The notes below the pieces were generated by a model. The model ran no database searches. It was not told the origin of the DNA and saw only the letters and a program-made list of their open reading frames with translations. DNA of 18,872 nt from contig DASSGA010000036.1 of NCBI GenBank assembly GCA_035693805.1, positions 1-18,872 of the forward strand, read 5' to 3'. This stretch comes from Kaftiobacterium sp035693805. GTDB taxonomy: Bacteria; Sysuimicrobiota; Sysuimicrobiia; Sysuimicrobiales; Kaftiobacteriaceae. Position 1 is the first letter of the stretch; every line of letters begins with the position of its first letter. This document shows positions 8,126 to 16,252 of the stretch, one piece after another. A program made the position numbers and the translations under genes.

Positions 8126-8152
8126 AGGGGTGGAGCTGGGGGCTCCACCCCT
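8126..8152 (+). terminator. Strong intra-operon hairpin after the binding-protein gene
   Basis: A perfect 11-bp inverted repeat (AGGGGTGGAGC, loop TGGGG, GCTCCACCCCT) starts 21 bases after the binding-protein stop and ends 17 bases before the ATPase start. It is followed by TTCGCCTTCC, only partly T-rich. In many ABC importer operons such a stem attenuates read-through or protects the upstream mRNA so that binding protein exceeds ATPase and permease. Partial termination or 3'-end stabilisation is therefore likely. Full termination is not, because the ATPase gene has no visible promoter of its own. Confidence 0.55.
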
Positions 8153-8169
8153 TTCGCCTTCCTGCGGTC

Positions 8170-9699
8170 ATGAGCGACCTGTTCATCGAGCTCCAGGCGA
8201 TCACCAAGCGCTTCCCCGGGGTCACGGCGAACGACCACGTGGACCTCGCCGTGCGTACGGGGGAGATCCACGCCATCGTCGGCGAGAACGGCGCCGGCAA
8301 ATCCACTCTGATGCGCGTCCTCTACGGGCTGTACCAACCCGACGCCGGGACGATCCGCGTACGCGGGGAGCCCGTCGCGATCGAGAGCCCCCGCCGGGCG
8401 CTGGAGTTCGGGATCGGGATGGTCCACCAGCACTTCATGCTGATCCCGGTGTTCACGGTCGCAGAGAACATCATCTTGGGTAGCGAGCCCTCGGGTGCGC
8501 TCGGCAGCCTTCGCCTGCGCGAAGCGGAGACGCGGGTGGCGGAGTTGTGCACGCAGTACGGTTTTGTCCTCAACCCTGCCACCCGCGTCGACACACTCTC
8601 CGTGGGCGAGCAGCAGCGCGTGGAGATCATCAAGGTGCTCTACCGAGGGGCGGAGCTGCTCATCCTCGACGAGCCGACCGCGGTCCTCGTCCCGCAGGAG
8701 GTGGATGAGCTCTTCGCCAACCTGCGCCGCCTCCGCGAGCAGGGGAAGACGATCATCTTCATCAGCCACAAGCTCGACGAGGTGCTGCAGATCTCCGACC
8801 GCATCACCGTGCTGCGCCGGGGGCGCGTCATGGGCACGGTCGACGCCGCGGGCACGAGCAAGGCCCGGCTGGCCGAGATGATGGTCGGCCGCCCCGTGTT
8901 CCTGGAGCTGGACCATCCGCCGGTCGCGCCCGGAGCGGTGCGGCTCGAGGCCGAGCGCCTGTGGGTCGAGGCGGGGCGCCGGCAGGCGGTGCGGGGCGTG
9001 GCGCTTGCCGTGCGCGCCGGGGAGATCTACGGGATCGCCGGCGTTGAGGGCAACGGGCAGACCGAGCTCGTGGAGGCCCTCGTGGGCCTGCGCCCGATCA
9101 GGAGCGGACGGCTACGTATCGAGGGGCGGGACGTGACGCACGCCCGGGCGCGCGCCATCAGGCTGATGGGCGTGGCGCACATCCCCGAAGATCGCCACCG
9201 CCGCGGGCTGGCCTTGCCGCTGTCTGTCTGGGAGAACATCATCCTCGGCCATCACTACCGCGACGCATTCGTGAACGGCCCGCTGCTGGACCGGCAGGCC
9301 ATCGACGCGTTCGTGCGCGCGCGCGTGCGCGACTACGACATCCGCGTGGCGGATGTGGATGCGCCGGCCCTGGCGCTGTCGGGGGGGAACCAGCAGAAAG
9401 TGATCGTGGCGCGGGAGTTCAGTTTCGAGCCCAAGGTGCTGGTCGCCGCGCAGCCCACGCGCGGGCTGGACATCGGCGCCACCGAGTTTGTCCAGCGCCA
9501 ACTGCTCGAGGCGCGGGCGAAGGGGATGGCGGTCCTGCTCGTCTCGGCGACGCTGGAAGAGGTCCTGTCGCTGGCCGACCGCATCGGGGTGATGTACGGC
9601 GGCGAGCTCGTCGCCGAGGTCGGCCGTGGCGAGGCCGGGGCCGCGGAGCTAGGACTGTACATGACGGGCGCGAAGCGCTCGGAGCGTCCCCCGGCATGA
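8170..9699 (+). CDS. Nucleoside-type ABC importer ATPase, two ABC domains
   Basis: Cytoplasmic ATPase powering the importer. The 509 residues hold two ABC domains in tandem. The first has Walker A GENGAGKST (38-46), signature LSVGEQQ (143-149) and Walker B LLILDEPTA (Asp167). The second has a degenerate Walker A, GVEGNGQTEL (from 291, Lys replaced by Gln), signature LSGGNQQK (403-410) and AAQPTRGLD in place of a normal Walker B. This asymmetry is usual for the sugar/nucleoside class. The GVEGNGQTEL and AAQPTRGLD forms resemble Bacillus NupO and other nucleoside ATPases rather than ribose RbsA. The start is the ATG at 8170 just after a hairpin, and the stop overlaps the first permease start by four bases. 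The family call is firm; substrate is by context. Confidence 0.94.
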   Translation: MSDLFIELQAITKRFPGVTANDHVDLAVRTGEIHAIVGENGAGKSTLMRVLYGLYQPDAGTIRVRGEPVAIESPRRALEFGIGMVHQHFMLIPVFTVAENIILGSEPSGALGSLRLREAETRVAELCTQYGFVLNPATRVDTLSVGEQQRVEIIKVLYRGAELLILDEPTAVLVPQEVDELFANLRRLREQGKTIIFISHKLDEVLQISDRITVLRRGRVMGTVDAAGTSKARLAEMMVGRPVFLELDHPPVAPGAVRLEAERLWVEAGRRQAVRGVALAVRAGEIYGIAGVEGNGQTELVEALVGLRPIRSGRLRIEGRDVTHARARAIRLMGVAHIPEDRHRRGLALPLSVWENIILGHHYRDAFVNGPLLDRQAIDAFVRARVRDYDIRVADVDAPALALSGGNQQKVIVAREFSFEPKVLVAAQPTRGLDIGATEFVQRQLLEARAKGMAVLLVSATLEEVLSLADRIGVMYGGELVAEVGRGEAGAAELGLYMTGAKRSERPPA

Positions 9700-10832
9700 G
9701 AGGCCGTCTCCTGCTGCTGCAGATCGCCGGGCCCGCGCTGGCCATCCTCTTCGGGATGGTGATCTCGTCGATCATCATCCTCGCCATCGGCCGCAATCCG
9801 CTCGAGGTCTTCGGCCTGATGGTCCGCTTCAGCCTCGGCCGCACGGACAGCCTGTTCAGCATCCTCTTCAAGTCCACGCCGCTGATCCTCGCGGGGCTCG
9901 CCGTGGCGATGTCCTTCCGGGTCAACCTCTTCAACATCGGGGTGGAGGGCCAGTACTACATCGGCGCGTTCTTCGCGGCGTACGTCGGGTTCTCGCTGCG
10001 GGGACTCCCGGCCGCCGTGCATCTACCGCTGGCGCTGATAGCCGCGGTCCTCGGCGGGATGGTCTGGGGCCTGCTGCCCATCGTGCTCAAGCTGCGGCGC
10101 GGCGCGCACGAAGTCATCACGACGATCATGATGAACTACATCGCCTCGGCGGTGCTGCTCTATTTGATCAACGACATCTTCCGGGATCCCACGCAGGTCG
10201 GCACGCCCCGCGTGCGGACTCCCGACGTGGCCGCGGCAGCCCGCATCCCGTCGCTCGCGGCACTCTTCTCGCCGTTCGGCCTCACCGGCTCCGACGTGCA
10301 GAAACTCAACGCCTTGCTGCTGCTCGGCGTGCTGCTGGCCTTCGTGCTGGCGTTCGTGCTGGCCCGCACGCGCTTCGGCTACGAGGTGCGGGCCGTTTCG
10401 GCGAATCCCGAGGCGGCCGAGGCCGCGGGGATCCCCAATGCCCGGATCCAGTTCTGGGTCTTCATGATGAGCGCGGGGCTGGCCGGGCTGATCGGCCTCA
10501 ACGACATCCTGGGGTTCTTCGGCTACCTCGACATCGACTTTCCGAAGGGCCTCGGGTTCCTCGGCATCTCGATCGCGCTGCTTGCGAAGAACAACCCGAT
10601 CGGCGTCATCCCCGCCGCGCTGCTGTTCGGCTTCCTGGACCGGGGGGCGCAGGGGGTACAGTTCTTCGCGCGCATCCCGAAGGAGACGATCGTCATCATG
10701 CAGGCGATCATCATCCTCGCCATCGTCGTGGCCTACGAACTGCTCACACGCTACATCCGTGCCCAGCGGAAGCTGGAGGCGGAAGCGGCGGCCCCCGTGG
10801 GTCCGCCCGCGGCGGCGGAGGCGGAGCCGTAG
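9696..10832 (+). CDS. Nucleoside-type ABC importer permease 1
   Basis: Inner-membrane permease of the branched-chain/ribose type (BPD_transp_2), comparable to Bacillus NupP. The 378-residue protein is mostly hydrophobic helices. It contains the conserved cytoplasmic coupling stretch FRVNLFNIGVEGQYYIGAF (about residues 72-90), the motif EVITTIMMNYIA and a second conserved block ARTRFGYEVRAVSANPEAAEAAGI. The last 25 residues are charged and Ala/Pro-rich and lie outside the membrane. The ATG overlaps the ATPase stop (ATGA), so translation is coupled. The stop abuts the next start directly. It pairs with the following permease to form a heterodimeric channel. Confidence 0.93.
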   Translation: MRGRLLLLQIAGPALAILFGMVISSIIILAIGRNPLEVFGLMVRFSLGRTDSLFSILFKSTPLILAGLAVAMSFRVNLFNIGVEGQYYIGAFFAAYVGFSLRGLPAAVHLPLALIAAVLGGMVWGLLPIVLKLRRGAHEVITTIMMNYIASAVLLYLINDIFRDPTQVGTPRVRTPDVAAAARIPSLAALFSPFGLTGSDVQKLNALLLLGVLLAFVLAFVLARTRFGYEVRAVSANPEAAEAAGIPNARIQFWVFMMSAGLAGLIGLNDILGFFGYLDIDFPKGLGFLGISIALLAKNNPIGVIPAALLFGFLDRGAQGVQFFARIPKETIVIMQAIIILAIVVAYELLTRYIRAQRKLEAEAAAPVGPPAAAEAEP

Positions 10833-11804
10833 ATGGAGGTCCTCTCCTCGCTGGTCAGCCTGGCCCTCATCGCCTCGGCGATCCGCGTGACGATGCCGAT
10901 CCTGCTCACTGCGCTCGGGGCAGTGTACTCCGAGCGCGGCGGCGTGGTGAACATCGGTCTCGAAGGCATCATGATCATGGGCACGTTCTTCGGGGCGGTG
11001 GGCAACTACTTCTTCGCACAGGCCTTTCCCTCGCTCGTTGCGCGCGCGCCCGACGTCGCCCCGGCCGCAGGGGTGCTGGCCGCCGTGCTCGCGGGCGTCG
11101 TCTTCGCCCTGATCCACGCCGTGGTCTCCGTGACGTTCCGCGTGAACCAGATCATCAGCGGCGTGGCCCTCAACCTCCTCGCGGCGGGGCTCGCGCGGTT
11201 CCTGAACATCCTCCTGTTCACGCAGGCCACGCAGTCGCCGGGGGTCCGGGGGTTCACGCCGATCGATCTCCCGCTGCTGCGCGACATCCCCGCGCTGGCG
11301 CCGCTGGTGCGCGGCATCTCGCCGATGATCCCGGTCGGCCTCCTGCTCGTGATCCTCAGCCAGTGGGTGCTGCTCCGCACGCGCTTCGGCCTGCGCCTGC
11401 GCGCAGTCGGTGAGTACCCGCTCGCCGCAGACACGCTCGGGGTGAGCGTCACCCGCATGCGGTACGCGGGGGTGCTGCTGAGCGGCGCGCTGGCCGGGGC
11501 GGCAGGGGCGTATCTCGCGGTCGAGCAGGCCCATCTGTACTTCGAGGGGATGACGCAGGGCCGCGGGTTCATCGCGCTCGCCGCGATGATCTTCGGCAAC
11601 TGGTGGCCGGTCGGGGCCCTCGGCGCCTCGGCGCTCTTCGGGTACTTCGACGCGCTCAGCCTGCGCGTCGTCCGCTTGCCGGTGCCGTATCAATTCATCA
11701 ACGTCCTCCCGCACGTCGTCACCATCCTCGTGCTCGCCGGCTTCGTCCGCCGCGCCCAGATGCCGGCCGCCGACGGCGTGCCCTACTCGAAGGAAGAGGA
11801 ATGA
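10833..11804 (+). CDS. Nucleoside-type ABC importer permease 2
   Basis: Second permease of the importer, comparable to Bacillus NupQ. The 323 residues carry about eight or more hydrophobic segments. The signature SERGGVVNIGLEGIMIMGTFFGA (starting near residue 32) is typical of this subunit. So are VNQIISGVALNLLA and RTRFGLRLRAVGEYPLAADTLGVSV. The ATG begins on the base after the permease 1 stop, so the two are translated together. Its own stop overlaps the psuK start. With the lipoprotein, ATPase and permease 1 the importer is complete, and all four parts lie in one run. Confidence 0.93.
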   Translation: MEVLSSLVSLALIASAIRVTMPILLTALGAVYSERGGVVNIGLEGIMIMGTFFGAVGNYFFAQAFPSLVARAPDVAPAAGVLAAVLAGVVFALIHAVVSVTFRVNQIISGVALNLLAAGLARFLNILLFTQATQSPGVRGFTPIDLPLLRDIPALAPLVRGISPMIPVGLLLVILSQWVLLRTRFGLRLRAVGEYPLAADTLGVSVTRMRYAGVLLSGALAGAAGAYLAVEQAHLYFEGMTQGRGFIALAAMIFGNWWPVGALGASALFGYFDALSLRVVRLPVPYQFINVLPHVVTILVLAGFVRRAQMPAADGVPYSKEEE

Positions 11805-12703
11805 TGCCCGCCGTCGTCATCGGCGGCGTGAACGTGGACATGTTGGCGGTGCCGGCGGCGCCCCTGGTACCCGGTGTCAGCAATCCGGGCCGCGTCCGGA
11901 TTGGCGCCGGCGGCGCTGGCCGCAACGTGGCGGAGAATCTGGCCCGCCTCGGGGTGGCCACCCGGCTGATCGCCTCCGCGGACGCACATCCCCTCACGGA
12001 CCTGGCGATCACGCAGACCGCGCAGGCCGGCGTCGACACGAGCGGCATCCTTCGGGTTCCCGGACGCGGCAACTACTATGTCGCAATCGAGGACGCCGGG
12101 GCGGTCCGATGGGCCGTCTCGGACATGCCGGCGGCCGAAACACTGACGCCAGGCGACCTCGATGCGCGGGCTTCCTTCCTTCGGGAGGCTGCGGTGGTCG
12201 TCGTGGATGCGAACCTGCAGCCTGCCACGATCACGCGGGCGGCCGAGCTGGCCGCCCGCGGACATCTCTGCCTGCTGCCCGTCTCGCCAGCGAAGGCCCC
12301 AAAGGTACGCGCCGTGCTTGCGCACGCCGCGCTGCTCGTGCTGGGTATCCCGGAAGCCGAGGTGCTCTCCGGCACGAAGATCCGCACGCCACAGGAGGCG
12401 CTGCGCGCGGCACAGCAGCTCCGGCCCGCCCCCGAGGCGAGTGTGGTCCTCACGATGGGTGACCGGGGTGTTGCCTGGGTCATGGGCGGCCAGGCGCTGT
12501 GGGCCGATCCCGTTCCGGGGCTGGTGGTGGACCCGACCGGCGCCGGGGACGCCGTGGCTGCGGTAGCCCTGCACGCCGTGATCACGTCGCTCGATCCCCG
12601 GCGCGCTGCGCGGCTGGCGATGGTCGCGGCGGCGATGACGGTAGGCGTGGAGGGGGCGAACCATCCCGGTCTCTCGCTGGACGCTCTCCATGCGCGCATC
12701 TGA
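11801..12703 (+). CDS. psuK: Pseudouridine kinase (PfkB family)
   Basis: Predicted to phosphorylate pseudouridine to pseudouridine 5'-phosphate with ATP in the cytoplasm. The 300-residue ribokinase-fold protein has the N-terminal GGVNVDM, the PfkB signature GGAGRNVAENLARLG and the C-terminal DPTGAGD with the catalytic base Asp250. The stretch SNPGRVRIGAGGAGRNVAEN resembles E. coli PsuK (SNPG ... PGGVGRN) more than ribokinase or fructokinase. VVDANLQPATI is also PsuK-like. The next gene encodes the partner glycosidase, which is the main reason for this substrate call. The start is either ATG 11801 (four-base overlap with the permease) or ATG 11804. AGGAAGAGGA at 11791-11800 serves both. The frame is open upstream inside the permease gene, but that part is not PfkB sequence. 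Confidence 0.86.
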   Translation: MMPAVVIGGVNVDMLAVPAAPLVPGVSNPGRVRIGAGGAGRNVAENLARLGVATRLIASADAHPLTDLAITQTAQAGVDTSGILRVPGRGNYYVAIEDAGAVRWAVSDMPAAETLTPGDLDARASFLREAAVVVVDANLQPATITRAAELAARGHLCLLPVSPAKAPKVRAVLAHAALLVLGIPEAEVLSGTKIRTPQEALRAAQQLRPAPEASVVLTMGDRGVAWVMGGQALWADPVPGLVVDPTGAGDAVAAVALHAVITSLDPRRAARLAMVAAAMTVGVEGANHPGLSLDALHARI

Positions 12704-13619
12704 CCTGCCGCCGTTCGTCACGCTGTCCGACGAGATCGCCGGCGCGCTGCGCGAGGGCCGCCCGGTCGTGGCCCTCGAGTCTGCCGTGATCTCGCACGGA
12801 CTGCCGCACCCCACGGGCGTCGAAACGGCAGGTGTCCTCGAGGCGGACGTGCGTGCCGCGGGCGCGGTGCCGGCCACGATCGCCGTCGTCGAGGGGCGGA
12901 TCCTCATCGGCGCCGTACGCGGCGACCTGTGGCGCCTCACGCAGCCCGGGACGTGGAAGATCGCCGAGCGCGATCTGGCTCCTGCGGCGGCCGCGCGGGC
13001 GACCGGAGGGACGACGGTCTCGGCCACCGTCGCCGCAGCCTCGATCGTCGGGATCGCCGTGATGAGCACCGGAGGGATCGGCGGCGTCCACCTGGGGGCC
13101 GAGCAGACGTGGGACGTCTCCGCCGACCTGCCGGCGCTGGGGCGGTACCCGCTCGCCGTCGTGTGCGCGGGGGCAAAGGCCATCTGCGACGTCGGGAAGA
13201 CCCTCGAGTACCTCGATACCGCGGGCGTCACGGTGGTGGCCTACGGGACGGACCGGTTCCCGGGTTTCTACGCCGTGGACAGCGGGTTCGCGTCGCCGCG
13301 GCGGATCGCCCGGCCGGCGGAGGCCGCAGCGATCCTCTCGCGCAAGCGAGCGCTCGGGCAGGCAGGCGCGGTCCTTGTCGCGAACCCGATCCCCGCGCGG
13401 GAGGCGTTGCTCTCCGACGCCGTCACCCAAGCCGTCGGCGACGCGCTCGCCCGCACGGGGCACGTCCGCGGCGGTGACCTCACCCCTGCGCTCCTCGCCG
13501 CCCTCGGCGAGATCACCGGCGGGCAGACGCTGCGCGCGAATCTCGCCCTCCTGCGCTCGAACGCGCGTCTGGCCGCGGCGATCGCGCGCGAGGCCGCACA
13601 GGAAAGCCCTTGCGGGTGA
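12690..13619 (+). CDS. psuG: Pseudouridine-5'-phosphate glycosidase
   Basis: Cleaves the C-C glycosidic bond of pseudouridine 5'-phosphate, giving uracil and ribose 5-phosphate; the reaction is reversible. The 309-residue length fits the family. Conserved blocks are in order: VVALESAVISHGLPHP (Glu30), ETAG ... GAVPATIAVVEGRI, TTVSATV, STGGIGGVH, VVCAGAKAICDVGKTLEYLD (active-site Lys163), YGTDRFPGFY, NPIP and TLRANLALLRSNARLA near the C-terminus. These match E. coli PsuG (YeiN) closely. The ATG lies inside the end of psuK (14-base overlap), so the two are translationally coupled. Placed after a full nucleoside importer, it completes an uptake-kinase-glycosidase route. This is the most diagnostic gene for the operon's substrate. 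Confidence 0.95.
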   Translation: MRASDLPPFVTLSDEIAGALREGRPVVALESAVISHGLPHPTGVETAGVLEADVRAAGAVPATIAVVEGRILIGAVRGDLWRLTQPGTWKIAERDLAPAAAARATGGTTVSATVAAASIVGIAVMSTGGIGGVHLGAEQTWDVSADLPALGRYPLAVVCAGAKAICDVGKTLEYLDTAGVTVVAYGTDRFPGFYAVDSGFASPRRIARPAEAAAILSRKRALGQAGAVLVANPIPAREALLSDAVTQAVGDALARTGHVRGGDLTPALLAALGEITGGQTLRANLALLRSNARLAAAIAREAAQESPCG

Positions 13620-13634
13620 TGGAAAACACAGGGC

Positions 13635-14417
13635 GTGATGCGGGAACTCGGCATCGGCGATCGACTGCGCAACGCCCGTGAGGCGAAGGGCCTGAGCCTC
13701 GACGCCGTCGAGGGGCTGACCCGGATCCGCGCCGCCTACCTGGAGGCCCTGGAGGACGAGCAGTTCGAGCGCCTGCCGGGGCTCGTCTACGGCAGGGGCT
13801 TCCTGCGCACCTATGCCGCGGCGCTCGGCCTCGATCCCGATCCGCTGCTCGAGGTGTTCCCGACCGAGCCCCCCGGGATGCAGCCCATCATCGGCGTGCA
13901 CGGCGTCGAGGTCCCGATCCAGCCTGCGGCGCCGCGCTCGCCGCTGCGGCGTGCTGCCACGTTCGGCGGGCTCATCCTCCTCGCTGGTCTGCTCGTGGTC
14001 GGCGCCGTCGGCTATTTCCAACTGCGGGAGTTCAGCGCTCCGCTCCCGCCCGAAGCCGTGACGCCGCCCCCGCCCGCGCCGCCCTCGGCGGAGCCCATCC
14101 TGCCACCCCCAGCGATTCCCGAACCCCCAGTGGGAGACGCAAAAGACCAGCGGGAACCTCCGCCTGTCGGCGGCGTGAACGTCGAGCTCCGCGCCACCGG
14201 GCCGTCCTGGGTGCGCGTGGTCGCCGATGGCGAGTCCGCGTTCCAGGGCATCCTCGAGGCGGGGGACGTTCGGCGGTGGCACGCGGAACGCCGCCTGACG
14301 ATCCGGGTCGGCAACTCGCACGCCGTGGAAGTGAGGGTTAACGGAGAGGCCTTCGAGCCGCCCCCCCGCCGCCAGGTGTGGGAAGAAACGTTCGAAGCCC
14401 CTAACGATGCGCGCTGA
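13635..14417 (+). CDS. RodZ-like membrane protein (HTH + DUF4115)
   Basis: Predicted bitopic membrane protein that links MreB-type cytoskeleton to wall growth. The 260 residues have a cytoplasmic Xre-type helix-turn-helix (about 5-90, GDRLRNAREAKGLSLDAVE ... TRIRAAYLEALED ... YGRGFLRTYAAALGLD). One membrane helix follows (about 110-131), then a Pro/Glu-rich linker (about 138-175) and a C-terminal DUF4115 beta domain (about 180-255, GPSWVRVVADGES ... RLTIRVGNSHAVEVRVNGE). This is the RodZ/YmfM layout found upstream of cinA-recA in Gram-positive bacteria. The start is GTG 13635 or ATG 13638; neither has a strong ribosome site. It follows psuG by 15 bases and overlaps cinA by 11. A regulatory DNA-binding role for the HTH is less likely. 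Confidence 0.88.
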   Translation: MMRELGIGDRLRNAREAKGLSLDAVEGLTRIRAAYLEALEDEQFERLPGLVYGRGFLRTYAAALGLDPDPLLEVFPTEPPGMQPIIGVHGVEVPIQPAAPRSPLRRAATFGGLILLAGLLVVGAVGYFQLREFSAPLPPEAVTPPPPAPPSAEPILPPPAIPEPPVGDAKDQREPPPVGGVNVELRATGPSWVRVVADGESAFQGILEAGDVRRWHAERRLTIRVGNSHAVEVRVNGEAFEPPPRRQVWEETFEAPNDAR

Positions 14418-15645
14418 GATCATCTCGGTCGGGACCGAGTTGCTGCTCGGGCAGATCGTTGACACGAACGCGGCCTACCTGGCGCGCGAGCTGGCGAATC
14501 TCGGCATCGACGTCTTCTTCAAGCAGACCGTGGGGGACAACACGCAGCGTGTCCAGGACGCGGTGCGCCTCGCACTGGGACGGTCCGAGGCCATCCTGAT
14601 GACGGGGGGACTCGGTCCGACCGAAGACGACCTCACCGTCGAAGCCGTCGCCGCGGCGGTGGGCGACGAACTGGTCCACGACGCGGACGTCGCCGCACAC
14701 GTCACGCGCTTCTTCGAATCGCGGGGCCGCGTGCCGCCGGCCTCGGTGTACAAGCAGGCGCTCGTCCCACGGCAGGCCCGGGTCATCCCCAATCACCGCG
14801 GCACGGCGCCGGGCATCCATCTCGAGCGCGACGGCCGCATGATCTTCATCATGCCGGGCGTCCCCTTCGAGATGGATGGGATGATGCGCGAGTATGTGGT
14901 TCCCTACCTCCGAGCCCGCAGCGGAGGGACCGTGATCGGCTCGGTCGTGCTGCGCGTCACGGGGGAGGGGGAATCTGCCGTCGAGACCCGGATCAAGGAC
15001 CTGATCCGGGGGACCACGCCGACGATCGCGCCCTACGCGAAGCTGGGCGAGGTGCATCTGCGCATCACCGCCAAGGGCGCGCCGGGGGAGGTGAAGGACC
15101 AGCTGGCGCGCGGGGAGGCCCTCGTGCGGGAGCGGCTCGGGGAACTCGTCTACGGGGTGGATGAACAGACCCTGGAGGACGTGGTCGGTGGTGTGCTGGC
15201 CGCGCGTCATCTGACGCTCGCCGCGGCGGAGTCGTGCACGGGAGGATTGCTCGCGGAGCGGCTCACGAACGTGCCCGGGAGCTCGACCTATTTCCTCGAA
15301 GGCGTCGTCGCCTACAGCAATCGCGCAAAGATTGAGCGCCTCGGCGTCGACCCGCGCCTCATCGAGGCCCACGGCGCCGTGAGCGCGGAGGTGGCGGAGT
15401 CGATGGCCGCGGCGATCCGGGCTCGAGCCGAGGCGGCTCTCGGGGTCTCGATCACGGGCATCGCGGGTCCGGTGGGAGGCACTCCGGAGAAACCGGTTGG
15501 GCTCGTCTTCATCGGGCTGGCGCATCCCGGCGGAGTGTTGCACCGGCGCCTCACCTTCGGCGCGGAACCCGGCCGCGCGGGCATCCGCCATCTGGCCGCC
15601 CAGGCCGCATTGAACCTCCTTCGCCTCCACCTTCTGCGGGGATGA
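14407..15645 (+). CDS. cinA: CinA: nucleotide-metabolism protein with NMN deamidase domain
   Basis: Two-domain protein of 412 residues, the usual full length. The N-terminal MoaB/COG1058 domain (about 1-170) has EIISVGTELLLGQIVDTN and MTGGLGPTEDDLTVEA; this domain hydrolyses ADP-ribose in studied homologues. The C-terminal PncC domain (about 255-412) has AAESCTGGLLAERLT (Ser276) and ITGIAGPVGGTPEKPVGLVF; it deamidates nicotinamide mononucleotide to nicotinate mononucleotide in NAD recycling. The name comes from competence-induced genes of streptococci, where it is cotranscribed with recA. The start ATG lies inside the rodZ-like gene, and the stop overlaps thpR by four bases, so the three genes form one coupled chain ahead of recA. 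In Bacillus a pgsA gene lies between rodZ and cinA; here it is absent. Confidence 0.95.
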   Translation: MRAEIISVGTELLLGQIVDTNAAYLARELANLGIDVFFKQTVGDNTQRVQDAVRLALGRSEAILMTGGLGPTEDDLTVEAVAAAVGDELVHDADVAAHVTRFFESRGRVPPASVYKQALVPRQARVIPNHRGTAPGIHLERDGRMIFIMPGVPFEMDGMMREYVVPYLRARSGGTVIGSVVLRVTGEGESAVETRIKDLIRGTTPTIAPYAKLGEVHLRITAKGAPGEVKDQLARGEALVRERLGELVYGVDEQTLEDVVGGVLAARHLTLAAAESCTGGLLAERLTNVPGSSTYFLEGVVAYSNRAKIERLGVDPRLIEAHGAVSAEVAESMAAAIRARAEAALGVSITGIAGPVGGTPEKPVGLVFIGLAHPGGVLHRRLTFGAEPGRAGIRHLAAQAALNLLRLHLLRG

Positions 15646-16226
15646 CGGAGGGGACCCACCGCATCTTCGTCGCGGTCGCGCTCGATCCGGCGCTCCGAGC
15701 GGCGGTGGTGGCGCTGGAACGGCGGCTCGAGGACGCGGGAGCACGCCTGCGGTGGGTGGAGGTCGAGAACCTCCACTTCACACTGCGGTTCCTAGGACAG
15801 CTCTCCGAGCCGCAACTCGACCGCGTCCGCCGCACCGTTCGTGACGCCTCGGCAGGGTCGGCGGCCTTCCGGATCCGCCTGGCCGGCATCGGGGCGTTCC
15901 CGAATCCGCGGCGCCCCCAGGTCGTGTGGGCGGGAATCCGAGAGGGCGCGGAGGCGATGGCGGATCTGGCACGCCGGCTGGATGACGCCCTGGCCCGAGA
16001 GCGGTTCCCGCGGGAGCCCCGGGGCTTCACACCCCACCTCACCCTGGCGAGGGTAAAGGATGCCCGCCTGTGGGGCGACCTAAGCCGCGTGCTGCCGGTT
16101 TTCGAGGCGGAACAGGTGGGAGAGCAGGAGGTACGGTCTCTCGTGGTCATGGAGAGCCTCCTGCGGCCTCAGGGACCCATCTACACACCTGTTGAGGAGG
16201 TTCGGCTCAGTACCTACGAGAAGTAG
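15642..16226 (+). CDS. thpR: RNA 2',3'-cyclic phosphodiesterase (2H family)
   Basis: Opens 2',3'-cyclic phosphate ends of RNA to 2'-phosphate; some family members also ligate tRNA halves in vitro. The 194-residue protein has the two HxTx motifs that define the 2H fold: NLHFTLRFLG (His45, Thr47) and PHLTLARV (His132, Thr134). The N-terminus IFVAVALDPALRAAV and LPVFEAEQVGEQEVRSLVVMES near the end are also typical. Its ATG overlaps the cinA stop (ATGA), so the start is well supported. It is the last gene before the recA promoter region, and thpR between cinA and recA is a recurrent arrangement. The biological RNA substrate in this organism is unknown. Confidence 0.93.
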   Translation: MTEGTHRIFVAVALDPALRAAVVALERRLEDAGARLRWVEVENLHFTLRFLGQLSEPQLDRVRRTVRDASAGSAAFRIRLAGIGAFPNPRRPQVVWAGIREGAEAMADLARRLDDALARERFPREPRGFTPHLTLARVKDARLWGDLSRVLPVFEAEQVGEQEVRSLVVMESLLRPQGPIYTPVEEVRLSTYEK

Positions 16227-16252
16227 TAGTCACCCATGACTCGCCGTGGCCA

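Noticed and set aside
9312..9331. Alternating CG/TG stretch that could form Z-DNA
   Set aside because: It encodes ordinary residues (FVRARVRD) of the ATPase in a GC-rich genome. Nothing suggests function beyond coding.
10023..11714. A 563-codon open frame on the - strand opposite the two permeases
   Set aside because: The composition is dominated by Arg, Glu, Asp and His with no motif, and both + strand permeases are clearly conserved. It is a codon-bias shadow.
12582..14465. A 627-codon open frame on the - strand across psuK, psuG and the rodZ-like gene
   Set aside because: It spans three well-supported + strand genes and their overlaps, and has no domain signature.
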